Below are positions 1 to 8,478 of a DNA stretch of 64,000 nt, piece after piece. Each line of letters begins with the position of its first letter. The first letter of the stretch is position 1. The notes under the pieces are model-generated. The model ran no database searches, was not told the DNA's origin, and saw nothing but the letters and a program-made list of their open reading frames with translations. The position numbers and the translations under genes were made by a program. This DNA comes from Neorhizobium vignae (GTDB taxonomy: Bacteria > Pseudomonadota > Alphaproteobacteria > Rhizobiales > Rhizobiaceae): the NCBI RefSeq assembly GCF_000732195.1, contig NZ_JNNU01000005.1:124001-188000 (forward strand). Reading direction: 5' to 3'.

Positions 1-328
1 AATCCTTGCGAGTCGTTTCAACGACTTCCCAGGTTCCCTTGAAGCCTGGTCTGAGGATCATGCTGTCGCCCGCCTTCAGGTGGACCGCCGCGCCGCCCTC
101 CTCGGTGACGATCGAATGACCGGAGAGGATGTGGAAATATTCCCACTCCTCATAAACGATCCGCCATTTGCCGGGCGTCGCTTCCCATATGCCGGCATAG
201 AGCCCGCCGTCGGCTTCCTCGACGTTCCAGGTGCGGAATGTCGGGGTGCCGGAGACCAGCCTGTCCGGTGCCGGGGCGCCCTCTTCCGGCGCGATGGACG
301 AGAGGTCGAATTTGATCCAGGCGCTCAT
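1..328 (-). CDS. cupin domain protein, C-terminus cut by window edge
   Basis: The first 109 codons of a minus-strand gene that runs off the left edge; no stop is reached. The product begins MSAWIKFDLSSIAPEEGAP and contains a small beta-barrel cupin of the DUF861 (Cupin_3) type, with the stretch EEWEYFHILSGHSIVTEEGG followed by a region ending in a WEVVE motif. Proteins of this family are small cytoplasmic cupins related to ureidoglycine aminohydrolase and EutQ; the substrate cannot be told from sequence. About 80 nt separate it from the sulfhydrylase gene to its right on the same strand, so co-transcription is possible. The start at 328 is the only ATG that leaves a complete cupin N-terminus. 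Confidence 0.75.
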   Translation of the reverse strand, partial: MSAWIKFDLSSIAPEEGAPAPDRLVSGTPTFRTWNVEEADGGLYAGIWEATPGKWRIVYEEWEYFHILSGHSIVTEEGGAAVHLKAGDSMILRPGFKGTWEVVETTRKD

Positions 329-409
329 TGTTGGGTCCCCTTTGCCACCGGCTTCCGGCGGACGATTGACGGCGGATTCGTCGCCTCACCAGCGCTGTTA
401 TCCCTTCTC

Positions 410-1693
410 TCAGATCTTCGACAAGGCCTGGTCGAGGTCGGCGATGATGTCGGCGGCGTCCTCGATGCCGATCGACAGGCGCACCACGTCCGGCCCGGCG
501 CCGGCGGCGATCTGCTGTTCTTCGCTCAACTGCCGGTGCGTCGTCGAGGCCGGGTGGATGACCAGCGAACGGGTGTCGCCGATATTGGCGAGGTGGGAGA
601 ACAGCTGCAGGCCTTCAACGAGCGTCTTGCCCGCCTCGTAGCCGCCCGTGACGCCGAAGGTGAAGACCGCGCCGGCACCCTTCGGCGAATATCGCATCTG
701 CAGGGCGTGGTTCGGGTCGTCTTCGAGGCCGGAATAGCTGACCCAGGCGACCTTCGGATGCGCCTTCAGCCATTTCGCGACAGCGGCGGCATTGTCGCAA
801 TGTTTCTGCATGCGCAATGGCAGCGTTTCGATGCCGGTCAGGATCATGAAGGCGTTGAAGGGCGAGATCGCAGGCCCGATATCGCGCAGGCCCAGCACGC
901 GGCAGGCGATGGCGAAGCCGATATTGCCGAAAGCCTGATAGAGGACGACGCCGCCATATTCTGCGCGCGGTTCCGAGAGCATCGGGTAATTGCCAGATTT
1001 CGACCAGTTGAACGTGCCCCCGTCAACGATCACGCCGCCCATGGAATTGCCGTGGCCGCCCATGAACTTGGTCAGCGAATGGATGACGATATCCGCGCCG
1101 TGTTCGAGCGGGCGGACGAGATAGGGGGTCGCCATCGTGTTGTCGACGATCAGCGGAATGCCGCGTCTTTGCGCAACCTCGGCAATCGCCGCGATGTCCA
1201 CGAACGTGCCGGCGGGATTGGCGAGGCTCTCGATGAAGATCGCGCGGGTACGCTCGTCGATGCCGGCCTCGAAGCTTGCCGGATCGTCGGTATCGGCCCA
1301 GCGCACCTGCCAGTCAAAACTCCTGAACGCATTGCCGAACTGGTTGATGGAGCCGCCATAGAGCTTTCGCGCGGCGATGAAATTGTCGCCGGGCTGCATG
1401 ATCGTGTGGAAGGTCAGCATCTGAGCCGCATGGCCCGAGGCCACCGCGAGCGCCGCAGTGCCGCCTTCAAGCGCCGCCACCCGCTCTTCCAGCACCGCCT
1501 GGGTCGGGTTCATGATGCGGGTGTAGATATTGCCGAACTGCTGCAGGCCGAAAAGGGCAGCGGCGTGGTCCGCATCGTTGAAGACGAAAGACGTCGTCTG
1601 GTAGATCGGCGTCGCCCGAGCGCCGGTCGTCGGATCGGGCTGCGCGCCCGCATGCACCGCCAGCGTCGAAAACCCCGGATTGAGTGTCGGCAT
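410..1693 (-). CDS. metY: O-acetylhomoserine aminocarboxypropyltransferase (sulfhydrylase)
   Basis: A 427-residue Cys/Met-metabolism PLP enzyme. It should make homocysteine (or methionine) from O-acetylhomoserine and sulfide (or methanethiol) in the cytoplasm. The PLP lysine is K209 in [10 protein letters not shown]; the N-terminal [19 protein letters not shown] and YTRIMNPT motifs and the length are typical of the O-acetylhomoserine branch rather than the shorter cystathionine synthases, though a related activity such as O-succinylhomoserine sulfhydrylation is not excluded. Divergent from the DUF6455-like gene, with 124 nt between the start codons. I looked there for a SAM-II riboswitch, common before such genes in alphaproteobacteria, and did not see one. 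Confidence 0.9.
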   Translation of the reverse strand: MPTLNPGFSTLAVHAGAQPDPTTGARATPIYQTTSFVFNDADHAAALFGLQQFGNIYTRIMNPTQAVLEERVAALEGGTAALAVASGHAAQMLTFHTIMQPGDNFIAARKLYGGSINQFGNAFRSFDWQVRWADTDDPASFEAGIDERTRAIFIESLANPAGTFVDIAAIAEVAQRRGIPLIVDNTMATPYLVRPLEHGADIVIHSLTKFMGGHGNSMGGVIVDGGTFNWSKSGNYPMLSEPRAEYGGVVLYQAFGNIGFAIACRVLGLRDIGPAISPFNAFMILTGIETLPLRMQKHCDNAAAVAKWLKAHPKVAWVSYSGLEDDPNHALQMRYSPKGAGAVFTFGVTGGYEAGKTLVEGLQLFSHLANIGDTRSLVIHPASTTHRQLSEEQQIAAGAGPDVVRLSIGIEDAADIIADLDQALSKI

Positions 1694-1751
1694 TTTAGTC
1701 CCTCCCCTTCAAATGGCGCATGGTTGTTCGCGCACCAGCAGACCCCGGCGG

Positions 1752-1765
1752 TTGATCGCAATCAA
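1752..1765 (+). promoter_or_regulatory. FNR/FixK-type anaerobox
   Basis: The palindrome TTGAT-CGCA-ATCAA is a perfect match to the TTGAT-N4-ATCAA site bound by FnrN/FixK/FNR regulators in rhizobia. Its centre (about 1758.5) lies 59 nt before the ATG at 1818. If the box sits at the usual -41.5 position, transcription of the DUF6455-like gene would begin near 1800. The alternative target, metY on the other strand, starts 59 nt away at 1693, but oxygen control of that gene is less expected. Confidence 0.65.
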
Positions 1766-1817
1766 GGTATATCGTTCTCCGGAATCTATCCTCTGAAGAA
1801 ATAGAGAGGAGATTGCG

Positions 1818-2255
1818 ATGGACAATACAATTCCCACCCTTGATCCCACCCCGGAAAATCTCACCGGCAGGCTGAAGCGCTGGTGTTCCGCCACGTGGGC
1901 GGCGATCAACGAAGCCAAGCTTCTTGCCAGCCTCGACGACGAAACCGTCAAGCTGCTGGCGCAGGACAACGCCTTGTCGGAGCAGGAACTGCGCGAGCTC
2001 ATCGCCAAAGGTCCGCATGCGGCCGACGAGATGCTGGCGCTGATGAAGCTGCTCAACATCGATCCGGAGGAAGCCAGGCTGGAAGAGCCGGCGGAATTCC
2101 GCGACATGCACATCACCTGTGTCCATTGCGGCGAGAAGACCCGCTGTCGGCGCGAACTCGCCGACGGCAGCGCCGCCGCCGACTTCGCAAGCTATTGCGG
2201 CAACGCCGAGCTGCTCGACGACATGCGCAGCCGACCGGAACTGCTCTCCAAATAG
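1818..2255 (+). CDS. DUF6455-like small cysteine protein, probably oxygen-regulated
   Basis: A 145-residue cytoplasmic protein with no signal peptide. A helical N-terminal half (about residues 1-90, including LSEQELRELIAKG and ADEMLALMKLLNID) is followed by a four-cysteine region: C101-x2-C104, C110 and C127 in a YCGNAELL context. This layout resembles DUF6455, a small alphaproteobacterial family with conserved cysteines that may bind a metal or an Fe-S cluster; no activity is established. A good Shine-Dalgarno (gagagga) precedes ATG 1818. The perfect FNR/FixK box upstream suggests induction at low oxygen. The family assignment is from memory of the cysteine pattern. Confidence 0.7.
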   Translation: MDNTIPTLDPTPENLTGRLKRWCSATWAAINEAKLLASLDDETVKLLAQDNALSEQELRELIAKGPHAADEMLALMKLLNIDPEEARLEEPAEFRDMHITCVHCGEKTRCRRELADGSAAADFASYCGNAELLDDMRSRPELLSK

Positions 2256-2273
2256 CCCGCCCGGACGGTCGTC

Positions 2274-2702
2274 TCAGGCAACCAGGCGGGGATATTCGAT
2301 CGCCGGGCAGCGGTCCATGACGACCTTGATGCCGGCCGCTTCCGCCTTTTCGGCGGCCTTGTCGTCACGAACGCTCAGCTGACCCCAGATGACCTTCGGC
2401 CTGGTTTCAAGCCCGATCGCCTCGTCGACCACGCCGTCCAGATACTCGGCCGCCCGAAAGACGTCGACCATATCGACCGGCTGCGGCACGTCCGCCAGCG
2501 TCCTGTAGACGGTCTGGCCGAGGATCTGTTTGCCCGCCTGGCCGGGATTGACCGGAAACACCGTATAGCCCTTGGAAAGCAGAAACCCCATGACCCGATT
2601 GCTCGGCCTGTCGGGGTTAGGAGATGCGCCGAGCAGTGCAATGGTCCTGGTGCTCTTCAGGATATCGGCGATATAGGCGTTGTCGTAACGGTCGTGGTTC
2701 AT
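2274..2702 (-). CDS. CoA-binding domain protein (YccU-like)
   Basis: A 142-residue single-domain Rossmann protein of the CoA_binding_2 family, related to E. coli YccU and to the N-terminal part of succinyl-CoA synthetase alpha. The motif IALLGASPNPDRPSNRVMG is the nucleotide/CoA-binding loop; VIWGQLSVRDDKAAEKAEAAG and the terminal VMDRCPAIEYPRL are family hallmarks. The physiological role is unknown. The start is placed at the ATG at 2702, which follows a gggag ribosome site, rather than at an in-frame ATG 12 codons upstream. It converges on the DUF6455-like gene with an 18-nt gap. Confidence 0.85.
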   Translation of the reverse strand: MNHDRYDNAYIADILKSTRTIALLGASPNPDRPSNRVMGFLLSKGYTVFPVNPGQAGKQILGQTVYRTLADVPQPVDMVDVFRAAEYLDGVVDEAIGLETRPKVIWGQLSVRDDKAAEKAEAAGIKVVMDRCPAIEYPRLVA

Positions 2703-2786
2703 GACAGCTCCCGCAATAGTGCGCCACTGGCGGCGCAATGTTTCTGCGCTATGTAAGTCCGCGTCTCGTCAAAAAGGATGAGGATC

Positions 2787-3137
2787 ATGAAAAAATTTCT
2801 CGGCTGTCTTGCTATCATTGCCTCCGGCACCCTCCTCTCCGGCGAGCCGGCCGCCGCGATATCCCGTTACAATTCAACCGGCATGTCCTGCGCTGCCGTA
2901 CAGCGGGCGATCGGCCGGGAGGGCGCGGTGATCCTGCGTTACCCGTCCCGCAACAAGGCGCGGATGACGCTCTACGACCGCTATGTCATCGACAGCGGCT
3001 ACTGCGACGGCCATGAGTTCGCCGACCGGGTGACCGTGCCGACGGCCGACACGCCGAGTTGCCCCGTTCGCGCCTGCAAAAGAAGACCCGATCCCGAAGA
3101 TTGTTTTCCTCTCCAGGCAGGCTGCCTGAGATTTTAG
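2787..3137 (+). CDS. small exported cysteine-rich protein, unknown function
   Basis: About 116 residues starting MKKFLGCLAIIASGTLLSG, a Sec signal peptide probably cut after EPAAA. The mature part carries several cysteines (in MSCAAVQRAI, SGYCDGHE, TPSCPVRAC, PEDCF and AGCLRF), so it is likely a disulfide-bonded periplasmic or secreted protein. I know no function; similar small proteins occur in rhizobia. An in-frame ATG at 2778 precedes, but 2787 has the better spacing to the aggatgagg ribosome site and gives a cleaner signal peptide. Confidence 0.7.
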   Translation: MKKFLGCLAIIASGTLLSGEPAAAISRYNSTGMSCAAVQRAIGREGAVILRYPSRNKARMTLYDRYVIDSGYCDGHEFADRVTVPTADTPSCPVRACKRRPDPEDCFPLQAGCLRF

Positions 3138-3768
3138 GCCGCTTCTTGACTCCAAAATTCGAGAATTCTCCACGCGCCATGTTCTGCGCATGTTCGTGGA
3201 TTACCCCCTTTTTGTACACGCGCATATTAGCACCATCTTATGGTTGAATTAGAAAGTGCTACTAGATTTTGGTAGGCAAAATTATTTTCCGAACATTTGT
3301 CATTTTTCCTTTTTCATACCACGCACCGGTAAAACGTGAGTATCTGACAGCTACCCATGCGGCAAAACCCCTCCTAAAACCTTCAAAAAGCGTCCGCTCT
3401 TCCAATCGGCGCCCCGCCTGCCATGTTTCGATCCACACAACTCCAGAATGTAGAGCGGACAATCGATACGCGAAATGAAAGACGCAGATCGCCTTCTGGG
3501 TCAGGGGTCTTCCCGAGCGTTTCGGGAGGACGATCGCCGGATGGCACCCGGTATGGTGATGGGTTTTCTTTCCCATCACCACGCAAATCAACGTCTCTCT
3601 CTCCCGGCCAGCGGCCGAGCGCTCCGCTCAACGGCTACGGTGAGCAAAACCAGCATTCCGGCATCAACTGCGTCCGGATTTCATTCAGAAAAAGTGTGGT
3701 ATCATATAACCACACTCATAAGTCATTGATTTTGCTTGTTCTATTTTTCAGCGGCGCAGAACCGTCAC
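3138..3768. other. non-coding region with several stable hairpins
   Basis: No convincing gene lies here: the short open frames in both strands have no recognisable domain. The left part (3140-3370) is AT-rich compared with its surroundings. Between about 3390 and 3640 there are several inverted repeats. GTCCGCTCT (3392-3400) pairs with AGAGCGGAC (3452-3460). A 9-bp stem with one wobble surrounds GCGTT near 3506-3530. GGTGATGGG pairs with CCCATCACC near 3556-3582. GAGCG-CTC-CGCTC follows near 3620. None is followed by a clear T-run. The region could encode a small RNA or be an intergenic palindromic repeat element. Confidence 0.45.
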
Positions 3769-3798
3769 CTTGACGCTTTCGGCCTCCCTCGGTATAAG
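3769..3798 (+). promoter_or_regulatory. promoter of rplM-rpsI
   Basis: CTTGAC (3769-3774) and TATAAG (3793-3798) separated by 18 nt match the rhizobial housekeeping promoter CTTGAC-N17-CTATAT. The predicted start near 3805 leaves a leader of about 125 nt before rplM at 3930. Confidence 0.6.
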
Positions 3799-3929
3799 CC
3801 GCCCAGATCGCGGACCTTCTCGGCCCGCTTTCTTTTTGCCGGCTTCGGCCATGGCAATCCAAGCAACAAGAAACGCCCTGCATTCGAAGGTTTCGGATGT
3901 CACGGGTCCTAGAAGAAAGAGCTAAAGAC

Positions 3930-4394
3930 ATGTCAACCTTCGTTCAGAAGCCTGCAGAGGTGGTGAAGAAGTGGGTGATCATCGATGCCGAAGGCCTCGT
4001 TGTCGGTCGCCTCGCCACCATCGTCGCCAACCGGCTCCGCGGCAAGCACAAGGCCACCTTCACCCCGCACGTCGACGATGGCGACAACGTCATCATCATC
4101 AATGCGGAAAAGTGCGTCCTCACCGGCAAGAAGTATTCCGACAAGACCTATTACTGGCACACCGGTTACCCGGGTGGCATCAAGGAGCGCACTGCGCGCC
4201 AGATCATCGAAGGCCGCTTCCCGGAGCGTGTCATCGAGAAGGCTGTCGAGCGCATGGTTCCCCGTGGTCCGCTCGGCCGTCGCCAGATGAAGAACCTGCG
4301 CGTTTATGCCGGTTCCAACCATCCCCATGAAGCACAGCAGCCGGTCGCTCTCGACGTGGCATCGCTGAACAGCAAGAACGTAAGGAGCGCCTGA
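3930..4394 (+). CDS. rplM: 50S ribosomal protein L13
   Basis: A 154-residue L13. The sequence [20 protein letters not shown], the [21 protein letters not shown] segment and the YWHTGYPGG and [20 protein letters not shown] motifs are diagnostic. It is an early assembly protein of the large subunit that binds 23S rRNA. The start is set at ATG 3930, preceded by an agaaagag ribosome site; an in-frame ATG at 3897 would add 11 residues not seen in the family. rpsI follows after 2 nt, the usual conserved pair, and both should be transcribed from the promoter near 3769. Confidence 0.97.
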   Translation: MSTFVQKPAEVVKKWVIIDAEGLVVGRLATIVANRLRGKHKATFTPHVDDGDNVIIINAEKCVLTGKKYSDKTYYWHTGYPGGIKERTARQIIEGRFPERVIEKAVERMVPRGPLGRRQMKNLRVYAGSNHPHEAQQPVALDVASLNSKNVRSA

Positions 4395-4396
4395 TA

Positions 4397-4864
4397 ATGG
4401 CCGATCTTTCCTCCCTGAAGGACCTCGCGCCGGCTTCCGAAGCTGCCGCTCCGGTCTATGTCCGCAAGGTCGACAGCCTCGGCCGCTCCTACGCGACCGG
4501 CAAGCGCAAGAACGCCGTCGCCCGCGTCTGGGTCAAGGCCGGCACCGGCAAGATCACGGTCAACGGCCGTGACTTCTCGACCTACTTCGCCCGCCCGGTC
4601 TTGCAGATGATCCTGCAGCAGCCGGTTATCGCCGCTGCCCGCACCGGCCAGTTCGACATCGTCGCGACCGTCACCGGTGGCGGTCTCTCCGGCCAGGCCG
4701 GCGCCGTTCGTCACGGCGTCTCCAAGGCACTCACCTACTTCGAGCCGGGCCTTCGCGGCGTGCTCAAGAAGGGTGGCTTCCTGACCCGCGACAGCCGCGT
4801 CGTCGAGCGTAAGAAGTACGGCAAGGCAAAGGCCCGCCGCTCCTTCCAGTTCTCCAAGCGTTAA
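4397..4864 (+). CDS. rpsI: 30S ribosomal protein S9
   Basis: A 155-residue S9 in the long alphaproteobacterial form: about 30 non-conserved residues precede the core that starts at [17 protein letters not shown]. The [19 protein letters not shown] segment and the basic C-terminus [17 protein letters not shown], which reaches toward the P-site tRNA, are typical. It is translationally coupled to rplM, starting 2 nt after the L13 stop codon, and followed by a strong intrinsic terminator. Confidence 0.97.
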   Translation: MADLSSLKDLAPASEAAAPVYVRKVDSLGRSYATGKRKNAVARVWVKAGTGKITVNGRDFSTYFARPVLQMILQQPVIAAARTGQFDIVATVTGGGLSGQAGAVRHGVSKALTYFEPGLRGVLKKGGFLTRDSRVVERKKYGKAKARRSFQFSKR

Positions 4865-4886
4865 TCGCTTCTGGTTTCAGACTTGC

Positions 4887-4916
4887 AAAAGGCGGGGCTT
4901 CGGCTCCGCCTTTTTC
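4887..4916 (+). terminator. intrinsic terminator of rplM-rpsI
   Basis: GGCGGGGC and GCTCCGCC form an 8-bp stem (one G-T wobble) with a TTCG tetraloop, flanked by A-tract and TTTTT. It sits 22 nt after the rpsI stop. Confidence 0.9.
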
Positions 4917-4930
4917 GTTTGCGGACTTTC

Positions 4931-5392
4931 TCAGATCGGTAGCTCGGTGGTCGATTTCAGTTCGCGCAGGACAAAGCTGGAGACCACGTTGCGCACATGC
5001 GGATTGCGCATCAGGTGGCGGGTCATGAAAGCCTCGTAGGCTTCGACGTCGCGCGCCCGGATCTTCAGCATATAGTCAAATGTCCCGGACAGCGCGTAAC
5101 ACTCCATGATCTCCGGCCGGTCGCGCACGACCGTGGCAAAGGCCTCGATCGCCTCCTCGTGGTGGTCCTCCAGCGTCACATGAGCGACGATGCAGAGCTT
5201 GAGGTCGAGCTTTGCCGGATCGAGAAGTGCCACCCGCTTTCGAATGACGCCCTCGGCTTCCAGTTCCTGGATCTTCCGCCAGGCGGTGCTTTGCGACATG
5301 CCGGCCTTCTCCGCCAGTTCGGCCAGCGACGAACCATCCCCCGCCTGCACGAGCTGCAGAAGCTTGCGGGCGGCCTGCAGGTTTTCTTTCAT
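4931..5392 (-). CDS. Lrp/AsnC family transcriptional regulator
   Basis: A 153-residue feast/famine regulator. An N-terminal winged helix-turn-helix (about residues 5-60, with LAELAEKAGMSQSTAWRKIQ as the DNA-reading unit) is followed by an alpha-beta RAM/AsnC effector domain ending in NVVSSFVLRELKSTTELPI. Such proteins bind amino acids and act as dimers to octamers. It is transcribed divergently from phenylalanine 4-monooxygenase, with a 151-nt shared control region, so it most likely senses phenylalanine or tyrosine and controls phhA; that is inferred from position only. Confidence 0.88.
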   Translation of the reverse strand: MKENLQAARKLLQLVQAGDGSSLAELAEKAGMSQSTAWRKIQELEAEGVIRKRVALLDPAKLDLKLCIVAHVTLEDHHEEAIEAFATVVRDRPEIMECYALSGTFDYMLKIRARDVEAYEAFMTRHLMRNPHVRNVVSSFVLRELKSTTELPI

Positions 5393-5474
5393 GACGGCAT
5401 CTCCTCCCGAAATATCCTCTCATTATTTACGCTCAATCCGGCAAAGCTGAAATGATTACCCGCGCTTTCGGAGA

Positions 5475-5480
5475 TATAAT
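5475..5480 (+). promoter_or_regulatory. candidate -10 element of phhA
   Basis: TATAAT lies 64 nt before the phhA start. The -35 position 17 nt upstream is poor, as expected of a promoter that needs an activator. TCATTAT (about 5419) and ATAATGA (about 5477) form a 7-bp inverted repeat in the same region that could belong to Lrp-type sites. Confidence 0.35.
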
Positions 5481-5543
5481 GATGATCTGACAGCCGGCGG
5501 CTGGAGCACCCGGCTTATTTCATCACCGAACGGGAGGGCGCTG

Positions 5544-6335
5544 ATGGCCAAGCAAAGCACCTACACGGCAAACCTGCCGGATGCAGACGGCATCTATCAC
5601 TACACAAGTGAGGAAGACCTGATCTGGAGCGAACTCTACCAGCGCCAGATGAGGCTTCTGGCCGACAAGGCCTGCCGGGAATATCTGGACGGGGTCAAGG
5701 CGCTGGGGCTGAAGCCGGACAAGGTTCCCCAGCTTGGCGATGTCGACCGGCGCCTCAACGAGACAACCGGATTCGGCGTGGAGGGCGTCCCCGCCCTCAT
5801 TCCACCGTCGCGTTTCTACGAATTGCTGTCGCAGGGCAAGTTTCCGCTGGCGACCTTCATCCGCCGCCGCGAACACATCGACTACATCGAGGAACCGGAT
5901 ATCTTCCATGAGGTCTTCGGCCACTGCCCGCTCCTCACCAACCGGAGTTATGCCCATTTCGTTCGCCGCTTCGGCGAAAAGGCCGTGGGGCTCGGGAAGG
6001 AATATTCCTGGCACCTGTTCAGGATCTTCTGGTTCACCGTCGAATTCGGTCTGATCGACACGCCGCAAGGACGCCGCTGCTTCGGCGCCGGCATCGTCTC
6101 CTCTCCCAACGAGACGCGGGCCGCTATGGAAGGCCGTGAGGCCGAATTCCGGCCCTTCGATCTGATGACGGTGCTCAGGACCCCCTATCGCATCGATATC
6201 GTCCAGCCGATCTACTATGTCATCGACAGCTTTGCGCAGCTGGAATCGATCATCGAGGAGGATATCGGCGCGCGCATCAGGGAAGCCAAGGCGCTTGGGG
6301 ATTTTGCACCGGCATTCGAAGCCAAGGCTTCCTGA
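5544..6335 (+). CDS. phhA: phenylalanine 4-monooxygenase
   Basis: A 263-residue bacterial aromatic amino acid hydroxylase, which makes tyrosine from phenylalanine, O2 and a tetrahydropterin. The iron ligands are visible: H122 and H127 in DIFHEVFGHCPLL and E167 in WFTVEFGLI. The length matches the single-domain bacterial enzyme without the animal regulatory ACT domain. It is divergent from an Lrp-type regulator and is followed after 84 nt by the agmatinase gene. The start has a cgggaggg ribosome site at the right spacing. Confidence 0.95.
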   Translation: MAKQSTYTANLPDADGIYHYTSEEDLIWSELYQRQMRLLADKACREYLDGVKALGLKPDKVPQLGDVDRRLNETTGFGVEGVPALIPPSRFYELLSQGKFPLATFIRRREHIDYIEEPDIFHEVFGHCPLLTNRSYAHFVRRFGEKAVGLGKEYSWHLFRIFWFTVEFGLIDTPQGRRCFGAGIVSSPNETRAAMEGREAEFRPFDLMTVLRTPYRIDIVQPIYYVIDSFAQLESIIEEDIGARIREAKALGDFAPAFEAKAS

Positions 6336-6419
6336 AACGGAAGGCATTTTGTTTCGTCCGGACTTGCCTTGTCTGCCCTTATTGTCCAACGTCCCGCCAC
6401 CCAACGATGGAAGGACGCC

Positions 6420-7379
6420 ATGGCAGAAAAGTCGATCGACCATGCCTTCACCGCAAAAAGCCTGACCTCGGCCGCATCGGACCCGACCTTTGCCGGCGCG
6501 CTGTCCTTCATGCGCCGCCGCTTCAGCAAGGATCTGGAGGGCGTCGATACGGTCGTCTGGGGCATCCCCTTCGATGCCGCGACCTCCAACCGGCCAGGCG
6601 CCCGGTTCGGACCGCAGGCGATCCGGCGGGCGTCGGCGATCTTCGACAACGATCCGCAATATCCGTTCCGGCGCGACCTCTTCGCCGACATGGCCGTCGT
6701 CGACTACGGCGACTGCCTGCTCGACTACGGCAACCACCACAAGACCCCGGCAGCGATCGAGGCCCAGGCGAATGTCATCCTCGACAGCGGTGCCTTCCTG
6801 TTGACGCTCGGCGGCGACCACTATGTGACCTGGCCGCTGCTGAAAGCGCATGCCGCCAGACACGGACCGATGGCGCTGGTGCAGTTCGACGCGCACCAGG
6901 ACACGTGGCTCGACGACGAAGGCCGTATCGACCACGGCTCCTTCGTGGCGCGGGCGGTGCGGTCCGGCCTCATCGACCCTGCCCGGTCGATCCAGGTCGG
7001 CATCCGCACCCACGCGCCGGAAGATTTCGGGATCCGCCTCCTCTACGGCCATGAGGTCGAGGAGATGACGGCAGCCGAGATCGCCAGGGTTATTCTCGAT
7101 CACGTCGGGGGAACGCCGGCCTATCTCACCTTCGACATCGACTGCCTCGATCCGGCTTTCGCGCCGGGCACCGGCACGCCGGTCGCCGGCGGGCCTTCGA
7201 GCGCCAAAATCCTGTCGGTCCTGCGCCAGCTTGGGCCGCTCGATATCCGCGGCGCCGATGTCGTCGAAGTGGCGCCGGCCTATGACCATGCGGATATCAC
7301 CGCCATTGCGGGCGCGACGGTTGCAATGTATATGCTCGGACTTCGCGCGGAACGCCGCGCGGCTGCGTTAAATTTCTAA
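6420..7379 (+). CDS. speB: agmatinase (ureohydrolase family)
   Basis: A 319-residue arginase-fold enzyme. The binuclear manganese ligands are in GGDH (131-134), DAHQD (157-161) and DIDCLDPAFAPG (239 onward). This set and the sequence around GGPSSAKIL fit agmatinase, which releases urea from agmatine to give putrescine; guanidinobutyrase or a related ureohydrolase cannot be excluded. The start is placed at ATG 6420 behind ggaagga; an upstream in-frame ATG at 6369 would add 17 unlikely residues. It precedes argC, so two arginine-related genes are adjacent. Confidence 0.85.
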   Translation: MAEKSIDHAFTAKSLTSAASDPTFAGALSFMRRRFSKDLEGVDTVVWGIPFDAATSNRPGARFGPQAIRRASAIFDNDPQYPFRRDLFADMAVVDYGDCLLDYGNHHKTPAAIEAQANVILDSGAFLLTLGGDHYVTWPLLKAHAARHGPMALVQFDAHQDTWLDDEGRIDHGSFVARAVRSGLIDPARSIQVGIRTHAPEDFGIRLLYGHEVEEMTAAEIARVILDHVGGTPAYLTFDIDCLDPAFAPGTGTPVAGGPSSAKILSVLRQLGPLDIRGADVVEVAPAYDHADITAIAGATVAMYMLGLRAERRAAALNF

Positions 7380-7443
7380 ATCAACTTGCTGGTAAACTGA
7401 ATCCGGCATCCAATCCAAGGCACTGATCTAACAGGACAAGACC

Positions 7444-8376
7444 ATGACAGCGAAAATCTTCATCGATGGCGAACACGGCACCACGGGACTGCAGATCCGC
7501 ACCCGCATGGCCGGCCGCCGCGACGTCGAATTGCTGTCGATCCCGGAAGCGGAGCGGCGCAACGCCGCCATGCGCGAGGATCTCCTGAACAGCGCCGATG
7601 TCGCCATCCTCTGCCTGCCGGACGATGCCTCGCGGGAAGCCGTGACCATGCTTGCCGGCAACAACAAGGTACGGGTGATCGACACCTCGACCGCCTTCCG
7701 CGTCGATCCGTCCTGGGCCTATGGCTTTGCGGAAATGGACAAGGCGCAGGCGGACAAGATCAAGGCCTCGCGGCATGTGGCCAATCCGGGCTGCTATCCG
7801 ACCGGCGCGATCGGCCTGATCCGGCCGCTGCGTGCCGCCGGCATCCTGCCCGACGGTTATCCGGTCACGGTCAATGCGGTCTCCGGTTATACCGGCGGCG
7901 GCAAGCAGATGATCGCGCAGATGGAAGATCCGTCCAGAGAAGACGCCATCTCGGCCAACAATTTTCTCTATGGCCTGCCGCTCAAGCACAAGCACGTGCC
8001 GGAGATGAAGATCCACGGTCAGCTCGACCGTGCGCCGATCTTCTCGCCGTCGGTCGGCCGCTTCGCGCAGGGCATGATCGTCCAGGTGCCGCTCTTCCTC
8101 GAAGACCTCAAGGACGGCGCGACGATGGAGAGCATCCACAAGGTTCTGGTCGAGCATTATGCCGGCCAGGATATCGTCACGGTCGTGCCGCTCGAAGAGA
8201 GCAAGGCGCTTGCCCGCGTCGACGCGGAAGAGCTGGTCGATACCGACACGATGAAGCTCTTCGTGTTCGGCACGCCGGGCGGTGCTCATGTCAATCTCGT
8301 GGCCCTGCTCGACAATCTCGGCAAGGGTGCCTCCGGTGCGGCCGTCCAGAACATGGACCTGATGCTTTCGGCCTGA
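7444..8376 (+). CDS. argC: N-acetyl-gamma-glutamyl-phosphate reductase, type 2
   Basis: A 310-residue short-form ArgC, the third enzyme of arginine biosynthesis, which reduces N-acetylglutamyl phosphate with NADPH. The N-terminal [14 protein letters not shown] dinucleotide loop and the catalytic cysteine C117 in [13 protein letters not shown] are clear, as is [14 protein letters not shown]. The short length is characteristic of type 2 enzymes rather than the 340-residue type 1. It lies 64 nt after speB on the same strand and converges on the DoxX gene. Confidence 0.95.
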   Translation: MTAKIFIDGEHGTTGLQIRTRMAGRRDVELLSIPEAERRNAAMREDLLNSADVAILCLPDDASREAVTMLAGNNKVRVIDTSTAFRVDPSWAYGFAEMDKAQADKIKASRHVANPGCYPTGAIGLIRPLRAAGILPDGYPVTVNAVSGYTGGGKQMIAQMEDPSREDAISANNFLYGLPLKHKHVPEMKIHGQLDRAPIFSPSVGRFAQGMIVQVPLFLEDLKDGATMESIHKVLVEHYAGQDIVTVVPLEESKALARVDAEELVDTDTMKLFVFGTPGGAHVNLVALLDNLGKGASGAAVQNMDLMLSA

Positions 8377-8478
8377 TGGCCGAGAGCATTCCCTTCCCTT
8401 TTCCTTTCCTGGCGAATGGCGGATCGAAACCGCCCGACGGATCGCCGATACGGTCGTCGGCACCGTATTGCTTCAAGA

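Noticed and set aside
80..1804. Long plus-strand open frame of 574 codons opposite metY
   Set aside because: It is an antisense shadow of metY in GC-rich DNA. It has no domain, and its composition is typical of reverse-frame translation (many Arg, Gly, Asp and Ala).
1694..1817. SAM-II riboswitch before metY
   Set aside because: Expected in some alphaproteobacteria, but the conserved pseudoknot segments are not present in the 124-nt leader.
3262..3591. 109-codon minus-strand frame in the non-coding stretch
   Set aside because: No domain, no ribosome site, unusual composition, and it overlaps the hairpin-rich region.
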